DNA of 64,000 bases, taken from positions 20,770,001 through 20,834,000 of the forward strand of contig CM106585.1 in NCBI GenBank assembly GCA_048013815.1. Reading direction: 5' to 3'. Below, in pieces: positions 39,548 through 52,512 of this stretch; positions within the stretch are counted from its first letter, which is position 1, and every line of letters starts with the position of its first letter. The notes below the pieces were generated by a model. It did no database searches. It saw nothing but the letters and a program-made list of their open reading frames with translations, and had not been told where the DNA came from. A program made the position numbers and the translations under genes. This DNA is from Setoptus koraiensis (Eukaryota > Arthropoda).

Positions 39548-41034
39548 CATCATTCAACCAGCGCTGGCCTGGCCACCATCAGACAAATTAAAAATATTGA
39601 TGGTCAACCGGCCCCTTCGATGCCCGATTTTGTGTCGCGGCCGCACTGCACACAACACAACATGTGACCCATTGTTTCAGGCCAGTTGTGGCCCGATTTT
39701 CAGGAGGGCCCCCGTTTCAGGCAGCCCAGTTTGTTTGCGTCCACAAGCTTGAAAAAACTTGACAACCTAAAGCTCGCCTGTCAGCTGATGATCTGTGCTT
39801 ATGGCACGCGCGTTACGTCACAAAAACTCACAACTTATATTATTACACGACGCCCGGTATATAGCGGACAGTTGCGTAATGTATCTTTTGCATGCTGGCT
39901 TTTGGCGCAAATTGGCCTCACCAAGCCAGCAATTGTGTGTGCCGTGCAGTTGTTTAGGCCTCAGTGGTTGGCTCACAACGAGTCAGGCCGTCATGTGTCA
40001 TTCACCTGGCAGCGCAAAGGCGCACTTGATAAATGTCCAGGTATATGTTGCTTGATTGAGCATAGTGCTCACTATAGCTACACGTGTAACACCTGAGCAC
40101 GTGCAGGTGTCGCTAGCGGCGCCAGAATTTGAGCAAATATTTGCTTGCCACAAGTGCCAACAGCGTGGCGCACCGTTACTCGACACCCGCCGCCCACTAC
40201 AGGCCAACTGTCAACGGGGCCCACTTGTGCACTGCAAACACAGTTGGTTTGCGTCATCGCCGCCAAGATTGCCATAGGTCAATCGTCATGATATATATAT
40301 ATAAAGCGCCGTCTCTCTCTCTCTCTTATAGCAAGGAGGCGACGACTCGACACGACACGACACGACTCGACACGATGAGCGATACCCAAACGCAATCGCC
40401 GAGCCTACCTAAAAAACAAACTCCAATGAATCACCACTTAAACTAGCGACACTTGTCGGCCGCAGCAAACCGGAAGTGCGCCATAGTGCCCGCTGGGGTG
40501 CAGCAGACGCCACGCGCTAGCTTGATGCCAGTGGCGTCAAGACGCGTGAATTCTATTTGTCGACAATGCCGGCCGCACGCGCACAAAAACGCTGACAAGC
40601 TGATGACGGTGACTGTCATTATTGGCTGACATATGATATTTTCTGGCACGTTGTCAACAAAACAATGAAACAACGGTGTTGTATGGTGACATTTTGACAC
40701 ACTTTTGTCCTTGGCTGTGCAATATGGCCGCGCTGTTCCGTCTCCCGTATTGAACAACAATAGTCGCAGTCCGAGACCAAGCATCGGCAAACAAACACTT
40801 CGTGTCTTTTGTCATGTTTGTCCGCTGTATTTGCCTGGTGAGCCCATTCAATCGGCGCACAACCTGCCACCCGCCGTCCGAACAAAGTCAGACCTTGAGG
40901 CCACTTTTTGTTCATTTCCAGCCTCACTATTTTTTATACGCCCACACCTATTGTTGATCGCTTTCGGGCGGCTGCAAGTTTTGAACTTGCTCATTCAGTT
41001 CGTCGGATACTTTCAGCGGAGCTACCTGCCGAAA

Positions 41035-41155
41035 GGAATTTCGCCCGAACAGAAATTTCGCCCGAACAGAAATTTCGCCCGAACAGAAATTTCGCTCGAC
41101 AGCGAAATTTCGCCCGACAGCGAAATTTCGGCCGACAAAGAAATTCGCTCGAAAG
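41035..41155. repeat. 17/18-bp minisatellite
   Basis: Units of the form GAACAGAAATTTCGCCC are 17 bp apart at 41,047, 41,064 and 41,081. They then change to an 18-bp form GACAGCGAAATTTCGCCC and degrade toward 41,155. The GAAATTTC core is itself palindromic. Reading frames through the array are repeat artefacts. Confidence 0.88.
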
Positions 41156-44100
41156 TTCGATCAACAATTTTGGAAATGTTCGATCTGCTACATCTGTGAC
41201 TTAACTTCGGCCGAAAGATGTACCAACGACACAGCACACATGAAAATCACAATAGTTTGCCATAACACTAAGCGAAATGAGTGCATTTCATTAGAGGTGT
41301 ATCATCGCCGAATTTCTGGGAAAATCCGAAAAATTCAGTCCGGACAGTTGAGCACCCTAAAAGCAGAAAATGAGAATATTGTGCAGAGGTGAACTGCGGC
41401 CAATGACTCTGTACTGAGAGCTGTTTTGAGGGCCAGGTAACGTTTGTTTTGGGATAGATTTATCAAATAGCTCCACACTTTCCCGATCGAAAGCTGACTG
41501 ATTGCTACATAGAGGTAGAATCGCATTTTTCGTATCGCGCCAGGCCGCACGATTGACTACTCATCAGCGTGATTCGCATTTGTGTCAGAGATGTTACACC
41601 ATAACACGATTTGAGGCCATTTATTTCCTAATGCTAGCTAATGATTCAATGATACGGATCGAGATATAGTCTCAGCCAGAGGATTAGGTGGCGTGCAGAT
41701 TATTTGAGCTAAGCCAGTAATCATGCAACTAACTGACTGGCTGTCTGATTAAGGGAACCGAGTTATTCAAATAAGATGGACGCGCGTGCGGTTAAGCTTC
41801 ATCGATACGTGCTGGCTCATAGGCAAGATTAAGACCAGATTCTATTGGGCCAGATTGATTCGAATGAAAAAAAAAAAACAATTGAATAATAAATTTTGCT
41901 TGCGCCATTTTGCCAGCAATTGTATCTATTGGAGACATTGAATAGGTGTGAGTCAACTTGCTGCCAGTAAGTGTGCTTGTATTGATGTCAATTGGATTAG
42001 GCTCCATCTTGTTCTTCAGAGATGAGTAAGTGGAAATATTAATTGTTCAACGACCACGACCACGCCAACATAGACAAAAGCATTTTGAAGGGATCCAAGA
42101 GCTACTGAGCTCAGATTGGACTACTCAATTCTGTGCAGGTTATAATTAATTTGAGTTATAATTAATTCGGTTCGTTGGAAAGGTTAATTAACTGGTTGAA
42201 ATTGATTATTCATGAGTCAGACTCCATCTTGCCTGACGATATATTCTAGTAAGTCAGGCTCGTTATGCCGTGAATATTCCCTGGGTGAATGCAATGTTCT
42301 AACTGGAATACGGACGATTGCTACAAGTACAAAATCTGCACACAATCTAGACGTTATATTTCGATCGTTGCGTGCTAGCCTACATACACTGTATTCAACT
42401 GTGGGAATATATCGGGGATATATCCAGCAGATTCGAGGTGGTTTCAGGTGAGCAAAGTTGCTAAATGCTATCTCTGATGCTTGATTTGATTGGTTTAGTT
42501 GCTTGGTTGGCTGATTGGGCGGTTTGATCTTGCGAAAAGATTGTCGCTCTGTAGCTATTTCAGATTGTCGAAAAGGCTGATTTGAGGTTTGATGGTTTGC
42601 AAATTGGGGCAATGAGCGTTTCCCCAAAACAGCGCTCAGAACCTGGTTCGTAAAAGAATAGTCAGTTGCGAATGGATTCTGTGCGGATGAACCGCACTTA
42701 ATCTGATAAATTCTAATCGCAAATCCACAACAGATTGTGGACTGTTTTCAACAGATGAACCAGCTGTTATCCCTACGAAGCCATTGTCATCTCTACCATA
42801 GACATCTGGAGTTCTCTGGCGGCATGCAGCCCTGTTAGAAAAACACTTTAGACGGTAGGTATGATTAATGAATTTATGCCCGATCTCACTGCTTTATCTG
42901 CACTCGCGTGTCCGGAGATACAATATGCAAATTTGCGCTGTTGATAATGCAAAATAAGCTCACGAATTCGGCCAATCCATATTTACACTATCACTAAATA
43001 GCGATAATGGTTGCATACTATATCAGATATTCAGATATCACACATCAAATATTCAGCTGACATAGCTTTAGCATTGTTGACTGGTGGATTGAATGAAACA
43101 AAATTGAATATTTGTTATGATGTAAACCTATTTCGGGCAACTTTTAAAATGAGCCCCTCGTGTAATTTATATTAGAAAATGGTTCGAATTTTAGCGATGG
43201 CTCGGATGCCGTGCACTAGCTCTGACAGATAAATTAATTTGATGAATAAATCTCAACTCTATATTCTGCATAATTTATTAGTGGGCGCTACTGTGAATGA
43301 AACTTTCAAAAGGTTAGTTGGCTGCAACTAGATGTATTTCGTGCTCGCTTTGTGTACAGTTGTATGTGTGTCGGTGCGCGTTTAGCAAGCTGGCGAATAT
43401 AGCGAGGGGCCTCATTTTAAAAGAAGCGAAATGCTGTTGCAAGCGGGGCAAAATTCATTCGATTTAACCCACCAGAAGCATTCTAGTGGAAGGGAACAGT
43501 TGAACTTTTTTTTCGAGGCGCTTCGTTTTGCCCAACACTTCTGAGGGGGTCACTTTTGCAAACGGGGGCCCGTTAGCACACTGCGTTGCTGCCGCTATTC
43601 AGAAAACGCTTTTTACGCCGTTGATTCGGAATTGTTTTACAGATCCGCGTGCCCTTGTCTCCGCCGTTGGGAGCCGCTGGGAGCCGTTGGTCGCGAAACA
43701 CTTTTGTTTTGAAATGATAAAATGAGCGCAGCAACAATGGCATGAAGGTGCCCGAAATTATCATCATCTTTTCGCCAGTTCTGGTTTCTTGTCTTGTGGC
43801 TAGGTTAAAGCAGCTTCAGCACCCGTGCCCGTGTGCAAGAGCGCAACGAGGCCGTGAAATAAATGAATTGTTAACATATTCCCGCCTTTCACATTTGCAT
43901 GCGAATGTCTGAATATTTGCATCTCAACATTTGCATCTAGTGAAAATTCACATCTGATCTTGGCACACCTATTGCCTGGTGCTGATGATAATGATGATGG
44001 CGATATAAATAAAAAATATCATAGCCGCCCAGTGAATAGTGGCTGCTGGTGGCACTGTATCAGCTGTATGGTGATGGGATATTTTCAAGGAGATTCATCA

Positions 44101-45949
44101 CAGGAGATTACTAGAGATTTTGAAATAGTGGGGTGCCTGTTGTGCCGCATAGTTTAAAATTAACCAGATATGGGTGGGCGAAGAAAAAGAAGCGCAGCAA
44201 ACGTTTGATTAGGGAGCCAGCGAAAAAGTTGATTGGAAAAATGGAAGAAAATGAGAGTGAGTTCATCGGGTGACACCATGGTGCTTTTTAGTGGTGCTGT
44301 AGCCTCATTTTAGGTTCAAAGTGGTAATCTCGTCTGGGATGAACTTGGGCTCTCGGATCGACAATATTATTATAATATTCATCTCGCTAGCTGCTCGACA
44401 ACACAACCAACTAGCACAACCAGAGATGCAGCCCCGAGATAAGAGTGACTTTGGGGCCGACTGGGGGGTGTTTATTCAAGTGAGCGGACCACAAACAGTT
44501 GGCCCGTTAGCCATAGTTAGCAATCAGCCCGTTGATTGGTTAACGAATCCACTTTGCCAGCCAGTGAGCCAGCCAGCCAGCCAAGCAGGCTTAGAATAGA
44601 GATATAATGGCTGAAATTTAACCATTTTGGCTCGCTGCAGCTATTCCAGTCAACCGAATATCTAGATATTGCCGAGTGACTTTTAATCGGCTTCATTCGG
44701 CCGGCTGAAATGCCAGGCGTCTAATATTACCGAGCAACTCGCTGGCAGCTTACTTGTCACTATATCTCGTTTTTGTTGGATGACAGCGGCTGCCTATTGC
44801 GGCGTTTGTTGCATCTCGGTGAATATTCTTGGTTGTGTGTGTGCTGGCATTAAATTGTCTGGCGTTGTTTTACTAACTGTTAGAGGATATGTCTGAGGAT
44901 CGCTGTCGTCGCCCCACTTTGAGATGCTTCATTAGTTCATTTGGAGCGATGATCATAGCGCCATAGAGGGCCAATAGAGGGCTAATTGTCTCCTTCTCTC
45001 TATTACTACTAGTAACTAACTAAATAGCGACGGCCGACTGGCGGACGCAACACAACCAGCAAACAACCAGCACAACACAACACAACACAACACAGCACAA
45101 GCGACTGTGGCTGTGTTTGTGACAATGGGGCCCTCTATATAGATAATTACCGGGCACTTCATCACGACAGCCAGAGACACGAGAGTTATCTCAGTGAGCG
45201 CGCTAAAGCCCGTTATTCAAATTAGAGTACCCAAAGTCAGGCTGAGCCCTCAATGAAAATAACTGGCACGGATGACGGGTTTTTGGGGCGAGCTCGTCAC
45301 TAATCATTGATGAGCTTATGCGCTGCTGCTGCTGCTGCGTGTGATCGACCGATTGTCGACTAACTGGCACTATCGTGTGTCGCAACAACTACCACCATGG
45401 TCATCAAAAGTATCAACATTCAAATTTAGTGAGGGGACACTCAATTGCAAACACTCATTAGTTGATTGGGCCAGCAACAACAAATGGCTTGCTGTTGCTG
45501 TTGCTGTTGGTGGCGAGCTCGCTCTCATGATTGTCGTCGTTTCTTTGTTCACACGCCACGAGCAACTTAGCGACAAGTTGAACAGTTTAGACAACAGCCC
45601 GGTCTACACAATTTTGGCTCGCACCCGTTGCACGCGTTCTCAATCTGCGCTTACTGGTGCCCCTTTTGTTTGTACTCAATCTTTTTACTAACTGTGCAAA
45701 CGAGGCAAAACCAAAAGTAAAACTTTGCCGGCTTCTCGATTTGGCCTCGTTGTGATGACAGGTTCACATTGACATAAGCACCAGTGAATAAGGAAGCCAA
45801 CAGTGTCTGCCAATAGGCTCAAGTGGCTATAAATATATCGCCTGAAAGTAGACAATTGAAAAGAGAAGCCAATAGAAACCAATAGCCAGTTGGCTGGGCC
45901 CCGTCACCAAATAACAGTTTGTGTAACAGGCCCAATATTCGCCGGGGAG

Positions 45950-45979
45950 CCTCATATTATATGAGGCCTCATATATGAG
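45950..45979. repeat. two abutting palindromes
   Basis: CCTCATAT and ATATGAGG pair around a single T (45,950-45,966). One base later CTCATATATGAG (45,968-45,979) is a spacer-free 12-bp palindrome sharing the same half-site. Confidence 0.8.
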
Positions 45980-48094
45980 CGGTTGAATATGTTTATTTTA
46001 TTGCTGTCATGATGCTGCCATGATGCCGCCATGATGCTGCCGTGGCTACAGCGACCATAGCGATGCGCCAAGTCGAACGAGCGAGCAGCATAATAATCTT
46101 GCAGGGGACACTCTTTTTCTCCTCTTTCCATCTCTTTTTTCTTTCCTTTTTTCTTTCCATCTGTTTTCTCCTCTCTCTATGCTTTCCCTCGCTCTTGCAA
46201 TGCACCTCACGTTATTTTTTTCATGCCCCAATCGGCCAGCTAGATGCAAGAAAGAAATTGTTTCTTTTTTGTTTGCATTCAACTATCAACATCCAATTGG
46301 TCAGGCTCGCCCCAAAGACAGCGCTCACTCATTGCCGTCTCTCATGACTAATGAAACCAATTGAAAGATCAGTCGAACCTCCATTTCCGGCTAATTGTGG
46401 TCAGGGCCACATTTTCATGCACTTAGAAATATTTTTTTTTTAGTACACGAGAGCCGCCATCGATTGCCGAAAATCAAAAAAAAGTCTGATAAAAATACTT
46501 CCGAGGGCATGCATCGTTCTAATCTGACTGTTCGCGTTTTTTTCCATGTTCGAACGCCGAATAGTCCGAGTTCAGACCACGCTCGTCGGCCCGGTCTGGC
46601 GAAACTGTCAATTGTCGAGATCATACCCAAATCGATAATGAGATTGAATAAAATAGAACAACTTTATACAACTTTATACAGTGTCTGGCTAGTTTGACCG
46701 TGCAGGCCGAACCATGAGAGTTTCACTTGATTTTTATGTCTATCGTTGCCGTTGATAAATGCGACAACAAAACATTGATTTCTGTTCGACTATCAACTCA
46801 CTCACTTTGCAGGGCCTCTCCATAACTTTCGAGGCAACTTTTGCCACTTCACTCGATGTGCATAGAAGCATAATTAAGGTTCTCTAGCAAGTTTTTCACA
46901 TGGCGCCCCGGGTGGATCACATATACAGCATGTAGTCAGTTTGATGTACAGGTAAAAAAGAGAGTGAAATAGCCTGTAATCCACTGATCAATTCATATAT
47001 GTGATTCACCTGGCTTGTAGCTTGTGCGTCAATTGCATCTTTATGCAAATAGTCTGCTACTTAAACATTTATCTATCTATGCAACTCGAATAGTTCATGA
47101 TAGTTCAAATGGTCTCTACACAAATCCAATCTAATTATTCATACGAGATAGCACCTAATTGTCAAGACTATAGTTTCTTTGGCTGCAATTTATAGGGCCT
47201 CTTTATTTATATATGTATAAAGAGTTTTTATTTACTTTTTAAGCATATTGGCATATTGAGCGCTCATGCGCCGGCTTATGTGTACATACCATGTATACCA
47301 TGGATATATCCGTGGATGGATATAAATGATGAGAGTGTTGATTGGTCGGATAGCTACTGTTCATAGTTGCATGGCATATATTTTTATGTGCGGCTATCTA
47401 GGTATATGTAGATCATCATTGATCTGCATAAATATAAATGCAAATAAAATCACTTAACTGTATCTAGGCTGCACGCGCGCACACATCCAACAGTAAATAT
47501 CTGGATAACTGGATGTGACTGAGCCGGCCTGACAATACCGTTATTTGCTATGCGCCCCATTTGATAGATAAGCCCGCGGGCGTATACCTTTGGTACACAC
47601 ACATTGGGCCCTCTCGCTGTTTCTGTCTGTCAGTGTTTCGGTTTATCCACACCTTTTTTTGTTTCGAAGCATCAAGCAAGTACTCAATTATATCCTATTT
47701 CTGTATTGCCTTATAAAACCATCATTGTGTGTGTATAGGTATGATTGAGCGCACTAAATCAATAGCTATTGCTCATCAGCGACGAGGCCAACATCAGAAC
47801 CGTGGACCAGTCAATATCTGGATCGATCGCATCATGGGTCATCACATCATTTGAGCATCAGACAAAACTGAGCGATGAGCGCCGATATGTTCGCTTGATT
47901 GAAACAATTTTCATTCACATTAAGCAATTCACACATAACAGCAAGTTACACATAACAGGTAACAGTGGCGAAAATTGAGTAATTCATTGAATTAATTAAA
48001 GCGAATTTCGGCCATTGTCTCTCAATTCGATCACGAGTGAAGCGGCCAGCAATAGGAAGATGCTTTTTAACGCCAGCTCAAACACAATATCGCC

Positions 48095-51000
48095 ATGATA
48101 CACAATCATTATAATATTCATCGCAGTCAGAACAGCAGTTTGTATAGTGGCAGCCTGATGAAGATGAGCACCGGTGGTGTTGGCGAAACAACAGCTCACA
48201 GTGCACAACAGCAACAACAATCTGCATCATTGTTGCATCAAAACAACAACAACAATGCAGACAACAACGGAGGCCAACAAAACGACAAAACAACAACATC
48301 TACAAACAAGCAACAACAGCAAAAATTGAATCTCAGCCAGCAACAGCAGCAGCAGGTGAGCCGAGCCGAGCCAACAGTGAAATTGGTTGACGATCTCAAT
48401 GTCAACATCGCCAACGAGAACAGAGTTGTATTAAATGTTGGCGGCATTCGCCACGAAACTTACAAGGTAACGTTACATCTCATTACATAACTCATAATAG
48501 CGAAATTATATCAACAATACATATAAAACTCAATCACTAATTAACTCGTTGAATTGCGAACGCGCGCTTCATTGCAATCATTTCAGGCTACACTCAAGAA
48601 GATTCCTGCCACTAGATTGTCTCGTTTGACAGAGGCCTTAGGCAATTATGATCCCGTTTTGGGCGAATATTTTTTCGATCGCCATCCAGGTGTATTTGGT
48701 CAGATATTGAACTATTATCGCACGGGCAAATTGCACTACCCCACAGACGTGTGCGGACCCCTCTTTGAAGCCGAGCTAGAGTTTTGGGGCCTGGATGCCA
48801 ATCAGGTGAGTCGATAGGGGGAGCCAACTGACTGCGTTGACATTGATTCTAGCGACCATAATGTGTTATAACGTCGGTTTCCGTCAATATATCAGTGACA
48901 TTAATTAATTTTCTTGATTAATCAACAACTATCAACCATTTTCACCGTGCCCACTGCAACTGACAACTGACAACTCGCTGACAACTGATGACACAAATCG
49001 GACCAAATCGGACCAAATCGAATCAAATGGGCCCCCACAACAGGTTGAGCCTTGCTGCTGGATGACCTACACCCAGCACAGGGACACCGAGGAGACGCTG
49101 GCCGTTTTGGACAGGCTAGATTTGGACACCGAGAAGCCGAGCGACGAGGAGATAGCGCGAAAGTTTGGCATGGAGGAGGACTACATCAACAATCGGCTGT
49201 CGAAATGGCAAAAGCTCAAACCAAAAATGTGGTCCTTTTTCGATGAGCCTCACTCATCTATGGGCGCCAAAGTGAGTAAATTGAGACACCGCCAATCGCT
49301 AATTAAATTATCTGTAGTTGTGTGCCAATTCACCACTAATGCCATTTATATTTATGTTGCGCTTTCAATTGATTGAATTACCTGTGGCGGTTGCCGCAAT
49401 AACCCACCATATCGGCAACAACAATGTAAATTCACGCAATTCATAATATACAATTTATGATATCGACAATACAATACAATATTCACGATGACCAACACAG
49501 GTGATGGGGTACGTGTCGCTGGCGTTCATTGTGGTGTCCATTGGGTCGTTCTGTCTGAAGACCGATCCCAGCCAACGAGTGCCCGTAATACGAAACGTTA
49601 CAGTTATTACAGCAAACAATACGCGAGAGTGGTCATTGGATAAGGTGACAACAAAACCGAAAGAGGGCTTCCAATATGTTGAAACGGGTTGTAATATATG
49701 GTTCACGTTTGAGATATTAATTAGGTTTATATCGTGTCCATCTAAATTGACATTCGTAAAATCAATAGTGAACATAATTGATATGACGGCCACTATGAGC
49801 TTTTATATTGATTTAACTTTACAAAAGTATGCCTCTCATTTAGAGAATGCCGATATTTTAGAGTTCTTCTCTATTATAAGAATAATGAGATTATTCAAGT
49901 TGACTAGACACTCAAATGGACTCAAGATATTAGTGCAAACATTCAAGGCGTCAGCTGGCGAACTAATGTTACTTGTATTCTTCCTATTGTTAGGCATAGT
50001 TATATTTGCCAGTTTGATTTATTATGCCGAACGAATACAGACAAATCCGGACAATGATTTCAATTCCATACCATTGGGCCTGTGGTGGGCACTAGTAACA
50101 ATGACCACCGTGGGCTATGGCGACCTCATACCCAAGACCTATCTAGGTGAGTTAAGCCGCTTACATTTTCATTTAGCCAGTGGCCACTGCTTATCCCTCC
50201 ATTTGCACCCATTCGTAGCCATTCGTAGCCATTCGTGGTCGTTTGAGGCCGTTTGGGGCCGTTTGGGGCCCCCTTTTGTAGACTTTCGCGGTCGCTGAAA
50301 GGACGCGCGTTACAAACGGGGCCCCATGGATTATTGAATTGATACCAGCGACTGATATGTGCATTTAGCTGTACATGTGAATTTAGATGACCATACACAC
50401 TCACACCAGCGGCCAGTTTGTGCAACGCCGGCTGTATAAATTTGCCACCGTCAGATATTGTGACGGCCAGACACGGTTATTTTTGCAAATTAATACAATC
50501 TCTCTCTCTCTCTCTCTCGCTGTGTGTGTGACAACAGCGTAGCAATTCTGGCGAGCAAATTGGCGCCGCCAGCCAAAATTGTCTGGCTGGTGTCTTGAAA
50601 AAAGGCAAACTGGCGCACCAATTGAAGCACCGCCGGACCCCTGCCCAACGGTGCCAGTCAGTAGCCAAAGATGTTTGAGTGGCAAGATGCAAAATATGAT
50701 ACGCGAGCGCCGCTAATAGTGTCCAGCGCCAGTGTTTGCTTATGTAGTCAACGGTCGCCTGACAATGACAATGATCGATCGGATAACGTGTTTTTCTGCT
50801 TGTAGGCTATCCACTGGATGATAAACTAGCCACGCTGTATTATGCAATGTGACTGCGAGAGAAACCGGTCAGGGGCTAACAGATTATGTGACCTTAATGC
50901 TCATGTTCAAGGACCTAGGTCAGTGGGTTTGACGAGTCTCGGACAGATTAAACAGCGCTCGAGCACAAACACTGGCCAGGCCAGCCAGCAAGGCTCCATA

Positions 51001-52512
51001 TGCATGCACTAACGCCGCAACTAATATGATACTAATACCATCAAATACTGTTTGTTGGGGGACGGATAATTGCTGTGCGGACAATATAATCGAAATAACA
51101 TCCCCCATAACGCTTCCGTGGTTACGAATACACTCACTCAACTACCCCGCTGATAATCAATTATATTTCTTGTTACACTATAATACAAAATTTAATTTCT
51201 ATCTTTTCCTTACTTCCATTGTACTTCTTATCCTCTATTCTCTAGGTATGTTTGTTGGTGCGCTATGTGCCTTAGCCGGCGTGTTGACCATCGCACTGCC
51301 AGGTAAGATATCGTGTGAGCTATTGCTGAGCATCAAAGTTATACTCACTAGCAATCAATTCCGGTTTACCGTAACACCTCAAATCCAAGTCGGATCCCCG
51401 AAACTATCGCTCAATTTAATCAAAACTTATCAATCTGACCATTCTAACACGTAAACTTCTTCTTTCCAAAACTCATCGCGACACGATCGATAATTACCTG
51501 CACTTGGCGTGACACAACAGTGCCAGTTATAGTTTCAAATTTTGCTATGTTTTATTCACACGCTCAAGCTAGAGATAAATTGCCGAAAAAACGTCGTAGG
51601 GTACTGCCCGTGGAGCATTTACCCAGGGCACTGGCGCTCAGATCTAATCCGTGCCCCAATGTACTCCACCCTCGGCCCCCTGTCACTCTTATGGCCGGCA
51701 ATTTAACTTCAACCCCAATGACACAATCCGGGTCAGCAGGTGGCTCTGGTGGTGGACCCGGCTTTATGGGGGCCACACCTAGAGGTAGTGCTGGCTTTAG
51801 TGGAGCGGGCGGCGGCATACCGATTAATTATTATAAACTCAATTCAATGGTCAATACATCATCAGTAGCGGCGGCGCCAACGATGCACCAACAAGCAGTG
51901 TCAAGTATAAGCGCCGATAATCAACAATTACCAGTAGGTAGCCAAAATTTCAACTCCACACTCGTCAGTAACAATCAACAATCACAACAACAACAACAAC
52001 AACAGATATCAGCTTTAAGCGCTCAGCTTGCCGGCCAACTCAATCAACAATCTCATAATAACATGGCACTGGTGCCCAGGGCCGCGACATCAGACCATTA
52101 TTGGAGATCTAGGATAAATCTGTCTAATAAAGATCTTCTGCCCGATTCTTCGCCAACTCCTATCCATTCTGAAACATCACCAAGCAAGAGCTCTTTAATT
52201 GACACTAAAAAATCCAAAAAAACGGAAACAAACAACACCAAGCAACATACCTCAGACAGTGACTTAACACCGACTAGCCATCCGAGACAGACCGAAAGTG
52301 GCTCCAAAGATGGCTCGACAAAACTGGACAATCTAGACAAGATACCGGAACAGGCAATGGACGAAAACAATCAGGATCAACAGGAGGATAAAAGTAACGA
52401 AGATTCAGTTTCGGATGATAATCAATCGTGTTCATCTAGTCCCTTCTCGAATAGACAGTGTCCTTGTTGTAACGACCGGAAGGAAAGCTCAGATAGATCT
52501 ACAGTACTCTAG
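48095..52512 (+). CDS. Shaw: Shaw/Kv3-type voltage-gated potassium channel, six exons
   Basis: Pore-forming subunit of a tetrameric voltage-gated K+ channel in neuronal plasma membrane. Exons: 48,095-48,466, 48,587-48,805, 49,044-49,271, 49,501-50,146, 51,246-51,302 and 51,521-52,512, all with GT-AG borders and matching phases, giving 837 residues. The N-terminus (1-110) is rich in Gln, Asn and Ser. The T1 domain (about 113-225) carries the Kv2-4 zinc motif HX5CX20CC at His174, Cys180, Cys201 and Cys202. S1 is about 274-293, followed by sequons at Asn305 and Asn312; S2 about 334-353; S3 about 361-378; S4 has charges R400, R403, K406 and R409; S5 about 427-448; the filter TVGYGD is 476-481; S6 carries PVPV at 507-510. 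The C-terminus has a basic KKRRR patch, Gln and Ser/acidic regions, and ends STVL, a class I PDZ-ligand pattern. The start is the first ATG after an in-frame stop at 48,068; Met22 and Met24 are alternatives. The protein is longer than Drosophila Shaw (about 500 residues), through both tails. Confidence 0.95.
50147..51245. other. largest Shaw intron (1,099 bp)
   Basis: This intron splits the glycine codon between the selectivity filter and S6 (phase 1; donor CTAG|GTGAGT, acceptor TCTCTAG). It contains a 10-bp tandem repeat (50,211-50,270), a CT tract (about 50,498-50,518), two GGGCCC palindromes and an opposite-strand open frame at 50,920-51,141. No alternative S6 exon was recognised on the plus strand. 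Confidence 0.85.
50211..50270. repeat. 10-bp tandem repeat, six units
   Basis: Units ATTCGTAGCC (twice), ATTCGTGGTC, GTTTGAGGCC and GTTTGGGGCC (twice) lie in exact 10-bp register within the large Shaw intron. The last runs into a GGGGCCCCC palindrome. Confidence 0.92.

Larger units (their letters stand above)
21703..48094. other. long gene-poor stretch between the receptor gene and Shaw
   Basis: About 26 kb with no recognisable conserved protein. Weak exon candidates with splice-like borders occur at about 22,690-22,800 (+), 28,428-28,671 (+) and 28,844-30,101 (-); none could be assigned to a family. Contents include 10-bp tandem repeats (22,321 and 25,581), GATA and GA microsatellites (23,335-23,415; 25,868-25,890), a 32-bp minisatellite (34,051), a 60-bp GT tract (39,209), hairpins (31,835; 36,699; 38,665), a 20-bp palindrome (39,528) and many GGGCCC palindromes. 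It may include upstream promoter and intron sequence of Shaw. Confidence 0.5.

Noticed and set aside
40291-40305. Further TATA words (for example ATATATATATAAAG near 40.3 kb, TATATAA at 7,174)
   Set aside because: AT-repeat tracts give such words throughout the window, and no exon could be linked to them.
40705-41199. 164-codon plus-strand frame
   Set aside because: Its second half is translation of the 17/18-bp minisatellite and the first half lacks motifs.
42756-42772. Word resembling mitochondrial 16S rRNA (CTGTTATCCCTAC)
   Set aside because: Only about 12 bases match and the flanks do not resemble rRNA, so a nuclear mitochondrial copy is not supported.
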